NCBI GenBank assembly: GCA_031288615.1
Contig: JAITRC010000013.1
Span: forward strand, 26,682 to 90,681
Length of the DNA stretch: 64,000 nt
Source of the DNA: Tannerellaceae bacterium
Lineage (GTDB): Bacteria > Bacteroidota > Bacteroidia > Bacteroidales > Tannerellaceae
Direction of reading: 5' to 3'
Shown: positions 30,164-36,549 of the stretch, in pieces
Layout of the letters: every line of letters begins with the position of its first letter
How positions within the stretch are numbered: position 1 is the stretch's first letter
The notes under the pieces: model-generated
Database searches by the model: none
Seen by the model: only the letters and a program-made list of their open reading frames with translations
Told to the model about the DNA's origin: nothing
Made by a program: the position numbers and the translations under genes

Positions 30164-30532
30164 ATGACCACCCAAATCCAACTTAGCCAAATGCGCTTCT
30201 TCGCACACCACGGCGTCTCCCATCAAGAGCTCCTCACCGGTAACCATTTTTCCGTCGACCTCCTCCTCTCCTTCCCCTTTGAGCAAGCTACCCTCTCCGA
30301 CAATCTCGACCACACCCTCTCCTACGCCCTCGTCTACGAGGTCGTCCAACAACAAATGCTCATCCCCTCACACCTTCTTGAACACCTCGCTCGACGCATC
30401 CTCGACCAACTCAAACTCAACTTCCCCCTTCTCACCCATATCACCATCACCGTCTCCAAGCTCAATCCCCCTCTCCCCGGCTCCGTCGCCTCCGCCTCCG
30501 TCATCCTCTCCCAGTCCTACCTCCTCGCCTGA
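30164..30532 (+). CDS. folB: Dihydroneopterin aldolase
   Basis: A 122-residue FolB that cleaves 7,8-dihydroneopterin to 6-hydroxymethyl-dihydropterin in folate synthesis. MRFFAHHGVSHQE holds the active-site region, LDHTLSYALVYEVVQQQM has the Tyr used in catalysis, and LLEHLARRILDQL the conserved Glu. Length is standard. It follows cca by 15 bp. The last 16 bp overlap the convergent maturase gene. Codon third positions are almost all C. Confidence 0.9.
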   Translation: MTTQIQLSQMRFFAHHGVSHQELLTGNHFSVDLLLSFPFEQATLSDNLDHTLSYALVYEVVQQQMLIPSHLLEHLARRILDQLKLNFPLLTHITITVSKLNPPLPGSVASASVILSQSYLLA

Positions 30533-31665
30533 ATCGCCGCCATGATATTCGCCGGTGCACGCCCATGCAGCAGCTCGTTCTTCATCCACTCCATTGCCGG
30601 CTCTATGTGCTCGAAGAATCGACGATACCCCCCGCATAGACGGCTCCTCCCCGCATCCGCCCCCGATACCTCCCTGTTCTTTGGGCATTCGCCATTACAC
30701 GCAAATAGATACCTACACCTCCCACACTCCTCGCTTCTCTTCTCCCGCTTCGCGGCACCAAATGCCCGCTGTCTCTCCCCATTCATCATCTCCCCCAACC
30801 CCACCGCCCGGATATTCCCCAACTTATGCCCCTCATCCACAAAATGATCGCAGCTATACACATCTCCGTTCCACTCTATCACCCCACACCCCCCGCATTC
30901 CTCCATCCCTACACACGTACCCCCTCTTCCCCCTACCCACGCCTCCAATGCCGCGTCAAATTGCTGCACATACACCCGCCCCACATCCCCTCTCACCCAC
31001 TCATCAAACACCCCTACCAAAAATTCCCCCCATTCCTCCGACCCTACGTTCCACATCGCCCATCTCCCCTGCACTCTATCCACCGCTGGCATAAACTGTA
31101 TGTACTTACTCCCCAATCCCTTCAAATATCCGTATAGCTCCTTCGGAGCACTTGCATTCCCCTCATGCACCACCGTCATTATATTATACTCCACCCCATT
31201 CCTCCTCAGCTTCTCCACTCCCTTCATCACACTACCCCACGTACTCTCTCCTCCTACCCCCCGCCTATACCTGTCATGCTCCTCCTCCCGCCCGTCTACC
31301 GACACCCCCACCATAAACCCCTCATCCCTCAAAAATTTACACCAATCCTCCGTTAGCAATGTCCCATTCGTCTGTATACAGTTCTCCACCACACGCCCCA
31401 CACCGTACCGCCGCTGCATTCGCAACGCCTCCTCATAAAACCCCCGCCCTCGCAACAACGCCTCCCCACCATGCCACGTGAATAATACCTCCCTCCCCGC
31501 CTGCATCCCTATATACTCCTCCGTAAATCGCTCCAATATATCCACCCCCATCTCCCGCTTTTCTCTCACACCCCCCGAACCCTTCCCCAGATAGTAACAA
31601 TACCTACACCGTAGGTTACATTCCGATCCCACCGGCTTCGCCATTATATACACCCCCTTCCCCAT
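30517..31665 (-). CDS. Anaerobic sulfatase-maturating enzyme (radical SAM, SPASM)
   Basis: A 382-residue radical-SAM enzyme that turns the active-site Ser or Cys of sulfatases into formylglycine without oxygen. The [4Fe-4S] motif is C16-x3-C20-x2-C23, followed by WHGGEALL. The C-terminal SPASM region has two further Cys clusters (GGTCVGMEECGGCGV, and CGRCRYLFACNGECP with a late C). It lies 37 bp after a Ser-type sulfatase gene, its likely client. The coding strand is unusually G-rich (many Gly/Val/Glu and G-ending codons), opposite to porE further upstream. Confidence 0.93.
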   Translation of the reverse strand: MGKGVYIMAKPVGSECNLRCRYCYYLGKGSGGVREKREMGVDILERFTEEYIGMQAGREVLFTWHGGEALLRGRGFYEEALRMQRRYGVGRVVENCIQTNGTLLTEDWCKFLRDEGFMVGVSVDGREEEHDRYRRGVGGESTWGSVMKGVEKLRRNGVEYNIMTVVHEGNASAPKELYGYLKGLGSKYIQFMPAVDRVQGRWAMWNVGSEEWGEFLVGVFDEWVRGDVGRVYVQQFDAALEAWVGGRGGTCVGMEECGGCGVIEWNGDVYSCDHFVDEGHKLGNIRAVGLGEMMNGERQRAFGAAKREKRSEECGRCRYLFACNGECPKNREVSGADAGRSRLCGGYRRFFEHIEPAMEWMKNELLHGRAPANIMAAIQARR

Positions 31666-31702
31666 CTTCCGCGTCTCCTCCGCTTCGCGTCACTTACCCC
31701 TC

Positions 31703-33349
31703 CTAATACACCTGTATCCCTCCCTTTCTCACCCGATGTAGTAAAGGTAGCTCAGGTTTTATCTTCTCAAACGGTACCACATCATTCTCCTCTGCCCATT
31801 TGTAGTACAACAGTGACAAGCGATCCACAATCTCCGGATATTTCCCTGCTAAATCCTTCGTCTCACCCCTATCCTCCGCCAAATTGTATAATTCCCACTT
31901 GTACGAAGGGTATATCGACACCAACTTCCACCCACCCTCCAACACTGCACGGTTCCCCGCCCGCTCCCAAAATAAAGGCCGCCCTAACTCTCCCCCTTCA
32001 CTCAAAATCCCTTTCAAACTCACCCCCGGCAGTACATGTGGCACCACCCCTTGATAGTTATCCGGGTAACTCACCCCCGCAATGTCATAAAACGTCGGTG
32101 CTATATCTATAATGTGTCCCACCCCGTCTTCTATCTTCCCCGCTGGTATATGCTCCGGCCACCACCCAATAAACGGTGAACTGATTCCCCCCTCATACGC
32201 ATTAGACTTGTACCCTCTCAACGGTGCATTGCTCACCCTCGACCACTCCGCACCCTGTGACTCGAAACTTCCCGCCGTACCCACTGTGCCCGTGTTCACC
32301 ACAATACCAAATTGCCCCGACACCTCTTCCGCCGGTGCTCCGTTGTCCGAAATGAACACAATCACCGTGTTATCTATCTCCCCCGTCTCCTCCAGTACAC
32401 CCAGCAACTCGCCCACTCCCCTGTCCACCCCACTCACCATCGCCGCATACACCTCCATCTTCCGCGCCCAAAGGTCTTTCTCATCGTACGTCAGCTCCTC
32501 CCATGCCGGCACCCGCTCATCTTCCGCTGCCGCGGCACCAAAACCGGCCGGCAATACACCCAGCTCCTTCTGCCTGCGTATGCGCTCCTCCCGTATCACG
32601 TCCCACCCCACCCCATACCGTCCCCGATACACGTCAATGTCTTCCTTCAATGCCTGTAACGGCCAATGTGGTGCCGTATACGCTAAATAGAGAAAAAATG
32701 GCGCGTCCCGCTTCACCGCTTCCCGTACATAGCCTACGGCACACCCTGTAATCGCGTCTGTTAAATGAAAATTACTATCCGCTTCAAAGCTTACCACCTC
32801 ACCGTCAGCCACCAAAGGTCCCGGATTACGTGAATGCCGGTGACCATGATTATATAGATACGTCGACCCACCCCCTAATATCCCAAAGCTATGGTCAAAC
32901 CCTCTTCCGGTGGGATATTGACTATCGTCACCGGCACTACCCACGTGCCACTTCCCTGAAAGGTAGGTTTGATAGCCACCTTGACCAAGCACTTCGGCTA
33001 TCGTCAGTGATTCTTTATTAATAAAGCCTTGGTAAGCGGGTAGGCCGAGGTTGACATTAAAATAGCCGACGCCGGCGGTATGGGAATATTGACCGGTGAT
33101 AAGCGAGGCGCGAGTGGGTGCGGAGATGGAATTGTTGTAGAACTGTCGGAAGCGGGTACCTTCGTGTGCGAGGCGGTCAATGTGAGGTGTGTGGATTTCT
33201 GAGCCGTAGCAACCGAGGTCGGAGAAGCCCAAGTCATCGACAAGGATGAGGATGATATTGGGTTGGGGGAGGTTACGCGAAGCAGGGTTGGTACCGGCGA
33301 CGGTAGCCACAGGTAGTAGGAGACCGAGAGAGAGGTAATGCTTGTTCAT
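31703..33349 (-). CDS. Sulfatase (Ser-type, S1 family), exported
   Basis: A 548-residue type I sulfatase. A signal peptide covers residues 1-20. Metal ligands lie in ILVDDLGFSDLGCYG, and the formylglycine motif is S76-A-P-T-R80, a Ser-type site that needs the anaerobic maturase encoded next door. VFISDNGAP carries the second metal site. The start at 33349 is set by the -7 box at 33371-33378; an upstream ATG at 33373 lies inside that box. It resembles arylsulfatase A-like enzymes; the natural sulfated glycan is unknown. Strand composition flips inside this gene near 33.0 kb. Confidence 0.92.
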   Translation of the reverse strand: MNKHYLSLGLLLPVATVAGTNPASRNLPQPNIILILVDDLGFSDLGCYGSEIHTPHIDRLAHEGTRFRQFYNNSISAPTRASLITGQYSHTAGVGYFNVNLGLPAYQGFINKESLTIAEVLGQGGYQTYLSGKWHVGSAGDDSQYPTGRGFDHSFGILGGGSTYLYNHGHRHSRNPGPLVADGEVVSFEADSNFHLTDAITGCAVGYVREAVKRDAPFFLYLAYTAPHWPLQALKEDIDVYRGRYGVGWDVIREERIRRQKELGVLPAGFGAAAAEDERVPAWEELTYDEKDLWARKMEVYAAMVSGVDRGVGELLGVLEETGEIDNTVIVFISDNGAPAEEVSGQFGIVVNTGTVGTAGSFESQGAEWSRVSNAPLRGYKSNAYEGGISSPFIGWWPEHIPAGKIEDGVGHIIDIAPTFYDIAGVSYPDNYQGVVPHVLPGVSLKGILSEGGELGRPLFWERAGNRAVLEGGWKLVSIYPSYKWELYNLAEDRGETKDLAGKYPEIVDRLSLLYYKWAEENDVVPFEKIKPELPLLHRVRKGGIQVY

Positions 33350-33370
33350 GGCATGATTAATTAGGTGTGG

Positions 33371-33378
33371 CAAAGGTA
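33371..33378 (-). promoter_or_regulatory. -7 box of the sulfatase-maturase operon
   Basis: Minus-strand TACCTTTG (exact TAnnTTTG), 21 bases before the ATG at 33349. It decides the start codon of the sulfatase. Confidence 0.65.
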
Positions 33379-33425
33379 GGGGAGGGGAGGAGGGGTGTCA
33401 ATACCACGATTGTGGGAGAGATACC

Positions 33426-35417
33426 TTAGAAGAGGCCGAAGTTGGTGCGAAGAACTTTGAATTCGGTACGGCGGTTAAGTTGGTCGGCGATGGATTGTTG
33501 GTCGGGAGGGAGGGTAAGGATAAAGGGTTCGGAAAGGAGTTGTCCTTCTGGGAGGAAGGGATAGGAGTCGGCGATGCGTTTGGAGACGGTAAGGGGTGTG
33601 GAGTTGCCGTAACCTTTAGGGGAGAGGCGGTCTGGGGAGAGGCCTTGGGAGGTAAGGTAGTCGACGACGGATTGGGCGCGGCGAGCGGAGAGGCGTAGAT
33701 TGTAGTTAGTTGAGCCTTTGCGGTCGGTATGGGCGGCAAGTTCGATGGAGATGTGGGGGTTGTCGTTAAGGAGTTGGACAAGGGAGTCAAGGGCGAGGTG
33801 TGAAGCGGGTCGGAGGGAGGCTTGGTCGAAGTCATAGAAGATATTTTCGATGATTACGGGCTGGGAGATGGGAGTAAGGAAGAAGTCGACGGTAAGGGTT
33901 TGGTTGGTTTCGAGGGGGGATGTCTCGAAGAGGTGATGCTGGTTGAGATAGCCACGTGCACCGGCCATCATGACGTAGTCATTACCACGAATGAGGGGGA
34001 TGCGGTAAGAGGCGTCTTTACGGACGGGGGTGCGGAGGTTGAGGCCGTCTTTGCCGACGATACGGATGGTAGCATCTTCAAGGGGATTGTCATTAATGTC
34101 GAAGACGAAGCCCTGAACAATAACCTCGACGGTAGGGTAGCGGAAGGAGAAGATATGGTCGTAGCCTCTTGGGTCGTTACGGTTGGAGGAGAAGAAGCCT
34201 TCATCGGCGCCTTGGGCGAAAGTGATGCCGAAATCGTCGGCGGAAGAGTTGATGGGGAAGCCGAGATTGGAGAGTGTCCATTGTCCGGAGGTATCGGAGA
34301 CCGCTTTGAAGAGGTCAAGGCCACCAAAGCCGGGGTGCCCGTCGGAGGCGAAGTATAGGGTGGTAGGAGTACGAAGGTAAGGGAACATTTCGTCGGCGGA
34401 GGTGTTGATAGATGGGCCGAGGTTTTCGATTGCGGCGAAGCCGGAGTTGGTGACGCGACAGCGGTAGATGTCTTTGCCGCCGAAGCCGCCGATCATATCG
34501 GAGACAAAGTAGAGAAAATTGCCGTCGGGGGAGAGTGCGGGATGAGCGAGTGAGGTAATGGTGTCTTTAAGAAGGATAACCTTCTCACCTTTAGACCATT
34601 GTGCATTGGTACGGGAGGCACGGTAGATTTGGGCGGGGCGAGGGGCATTGGATTCGGTGTCTTGGTCACAGAAGGTGTAGTACATAGTGTTACCGTCGGA
34701 GGAGAAGGAGGGGGTAGCTTCGTCAAAGTCGGTATTGAGTTCGCCTTCCAAAAGCTGCGGCTTCGTCCAGAGGCCAATTTCGTCTTTAGCGACGGAATAG
34801 ATGTCGTTAGTATTGACGCCGGTGATAGGGGAGGGGGAAAGATCTTTGTCTTTGATGGGTCGAGAGGAGGCGAAGTAAAGCTGATCAGAGGAAGTGCCGG
34901 AGAACATGGGGGAGAACTCTCCCTTGCGGGAATTAAATTTGTCCATACGTTGGACGACGTAAGGAGTAGGGGAAGCTTTCCGGATGGAGGCGGAGTCAGC
35001 GCCTATACGACTGGAGGTAGCAGTGGGGTGGGAGGGGGCAAGGGCAAGGAAACGGTCGTAAAAGGAGATGGCCTCAGGGTAACGGCCTTGCTTGTGGTAG
35101 GTTTGCGCAATGCGTAGAAGAACAGTACTGTCGGGGTGATGGTAACGGAGCGCGTTGAGGTAGGCGGCGGAGGCGCGGGCGGTGTTATTGGTGAGGCGGT
35201 AGCACTCGGCCATTTGAAAGGCGACGAGAGCACGGAGGTCGGCATCCTGAGGTTTAGTTTTGGCGTAGACTTTACGGTAAATGGCGGCAGCCTCGAAATA
35301 CTCACCGGCGGCATGCTTTTCTTGGGCGGAGGCCAGCTTGGCTGAGTTGCACCCTGTGATAACCACAAGGAGGCAAACAGGCAACAAAAATACTACATTG
35401 ACAAGGCGCTTGTACAT
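33426..35417 (-). CDS. porE: T9SS outer-membrane-associated lipoprotein PorE-like (TPR, PD40 propeller, CPDL, OmpA)
   Basis: A 663-residue lipoprotein (signal ends at GC, Cys about residue 23). Domain order is TPR repeats (about 30-140), a PD40/WD40-like propeller (about 160-440, repeated SSDG/SPDGNFLYF blades), a carboxypeptidase-regulatory-like domain (about 450-530, VQGFVFDINDNPLEDATIRI), and an OmpA peptidoglycan-binding domain (about 540-660, AAHTDRKGSTNYNLRLSARRA). This order matches P. gingivalis PorE (PG1058), a type IX secretion component anchored to peptidoglycan. AAGGAGGAAGTAA before the ATG is an unusually strong ribosome site for this phylum. Codons are C-ending. Confidence 0.85.
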   Translation of the reverse strand: MYKRLVNVVFLLPVCLLVVITGCNSAKLASAQEKHAAGEYFEAAAIYRKVYAKTKPQDADLRALVAFQMAECYRLTNNTARASAAYLNALRYHHPDSTVLLRIAQTYHKQGRYPEAISFYDRFLALAPSHPTATSSRIGADSASIRKASPTPYVVQRMDKFNSRKGEFSPMFSGTSSDQLYFASSRPIKDKDLSPSPITGVNTNDIYSVAKDEIGLWTKPQLLEGELNTDFDEATPSFSSDGNTMYYTFCDQDTESNAPRPAQIYRASRTNAQWSKGEKVILLKDTITSLAHPALSPDGNFLYFVSDMIGGFGGKDIYRCRVTNSGFAAIENLGPSINTSADEMFPYLRTPTTLYFASDGHPGFGGLDLFKAVSDTSGQWTLSNLGFPINSSADDFGITFAQGADEGFFSSNRNDPRGYDHIFSFRYPTVEVIVQGFVFDINDNPLEDATIRIVGKDGLNLRTPVRKDASYRIPLIRGNDYVMMAGARGYLNQHHLFETSPLETNQTLTVDFFLTPISQPVIIENIFYDFDQASLRPASHLALDSLVQLLNDNPHISIELAAHTDRKGSTNYNLRLSARRAQSVVDYLTSQGLSPDRLSPKGYGNSTPLTVSKRIADSYPFLPEGQLLSEPFILTLPPDQQSIADQLNRRTEFKVLRTNFGLF

Positions 35418-35475
35418 TTACTTCCTCCTTGTGTCCACAACTACAACGTCTTTGTACAACGTTGTGCAGAGGAGA

Positions 35476-36204
35476 TTATTGCATATTTGAGAGGTCACAT
35501 CCGTCCCAGCGAAGGCAAGAAGGAACAGTCAGCCAATCGCCTAAAATGAAGAGACGGGGGAGGTTACCCGAAGGGAAAAGAGGCACTTCGAGGGGATGAT
35601 GTAGATGACCGAAAATGAGGTAATCGATATCGGGATGGGAATGCACGGCAGCATGGGCAAAATTGAGGTAAGGGGAGAAGTCATTAATGGGATTGGGGTG
35701 GGAGGTACGGGAGCGATATGACCACCGATGAGCCAAAGCCATAGATAGGCGGGGATGGATGGAAGCGTAGAGGCGCTGGCAGGTGCGGGAGTGGAAAAGA
35801 GTGCGGAGGAGACGGAAGGTGGGGGAGGGGTCGGCTTCGTCACCGTGGGCAAGGAAGAAAGTGGCACCAAGCAGATCGACGATAAGGGGCGTACGGTGAA
35901 TCACGGCGCCAAACTGGTCGGGAAGGTAGTCGAAAAGCCAGACGTCATGGTTGCCGGTAAAAAAATGGAGTTCGACGCCGTCATCGGCGAGTTCGGCCAG
36001 CTTGCCCAGAAAACGCACATAGCCCTTAGGTACCACATGGCGGTACTCAAACCAGTAGTCAAAAGTATCGCCAAGGAAGTAAATGGCCTGGGCATCGTGG
36101 CGAATGCCTTCAAGCCAGCGCACCATACGACGTTCTACCGCCAGGGGGTCGGGGTGATAGCGGCTACCCAGATGGGCATCAGCTGTAAAGTAAATACTCA
36201 TCAA
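35476..36204 (-). CDS. lpxH: UDP-2,3-diacylglucosamine diphosphatase (LpxH family)
   Basis: A 242-residue calcineurin-like metallophosphoesterase that makes lipid X in lipid A synthesis. Metal motifs are FTADAHLG (D-x-H), FLGDTFDYWFEY (GD), FTGNHDVW (GNHD), FLAHGDEAD and FGHLHHPLE. Length matches LpxH2-type proteins of Bacteroidetes. The stop region overlaps nothing downstream (58-bp gap to porE), while the start overlaps the DUF59 gene by 4 bp. Confidence 0.88.
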   Translation of the reverse strand: MMSIYFTADAHLGSRYHPDPLAVERRMVRWLEGIRHDAQAIYFLGDTFDYWFEYRHVVPKGYVRFLGKLAELADDGVELHFFTGNHDVWLFDYLPDQFGAVIHRTPLIVDLLGATFFLAHGDEADPSPTFRLLRTLFHSRTCQRLYASIHPRLSMALAHRWSYRSRTSHPNPINDFSPYLNFAHAAVHSHPDIDYLIFGHLHHPLEVPLFPSGNLPRLFILGDWLTVPSCLRWDGCDLSNMQ

Positions 36205-36506
36205 AGGAAGCCTAATTCGAGTTTAGCCTCATCGGACATCATATCCTTGTCCCACTCCGGTTCGAAAACCAGATGGACATCGACGTGGCGAACGCCCTCG
36301 ACGGAGGCGGCCTTCATGCGGACATCTTCCACCAGGTAATCGGCAACCGGACAGCCGGGGGCAGTAAGGGTCATCTCTATGGTTACATCCTTATCGGGGC
36401 TGATCATGATTTTGTAGATCAGCCCAAGGTCATAAAGATTAATCGGTATCTCTGGGTCATAAACCGTTTTGAGCATCGCGATGATAGCTTCTTCCATACG
36501 TTTCAT
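36201..36506 (-). CDS. DUF59/MIP18-family Fe-S cluster assembly protein
   Basis: A protein of about 101 residues of the PaaD/SufT-like family that helps mature Fe-S proteins. MLKTVYDPEIPINLYDLGLIY near the N-terminus and TLTAPGCPVADYLVEDVR with the conserved Cys are diagnostic. The -7 box at 36516-36523 excludes the ATG at 36530; starts at 36506 or 36497 both fit. It overlaps lpxH by 4 bp. Confidence 0.9.
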   Translation of the reverse strand: MKRMEEAIIAMLKTVYDPEIPINLYDLGLIYKIMISPDKDVTIEMTLTAPGCPVADYLVEDVRMKAASVEGVRHVDVHLVFEPEWDKDMMSDEAKLELGFL

Positions 36507-36508
36507 TC

Positions 36509-36543
36509 TTTGCTGCAAAAGTAAAAACAAGTGCTTACCTTTG
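36509..36543 (+). promoter_or_regulatory. Promoter of the GH3/serine-hydrolase gene
   Basis: A -33 TTTG at 36509-36512 and an exact -7 TACCTTTG at 36536-36543, separated by 23 bases. Only six bases lie between the box and the ATG at 36550, so the transcript should have almost no 5' leader. Confidence 0.65.
36516..36523 (-). promoter_or_regulatory. -7 box of the DUF59-lpxH unit
   Basis: Minus-strand TACTTTTG, exact TAnnTTTG, 9 bases before the ATG at 36506. It lies inside the spacer of the divergent GH3 gene promoter. Confidence 0.6.
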
Positions 36544-36549
36544 CACTGT

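Noticed and set aside
30279..33021. Many Pro/Ser/Thr-rich open frames on the plus strand
   Set aside because: They are shadows of the maturase and sulfatase genes caused by the C-rich plus strand; no homology or start signals.
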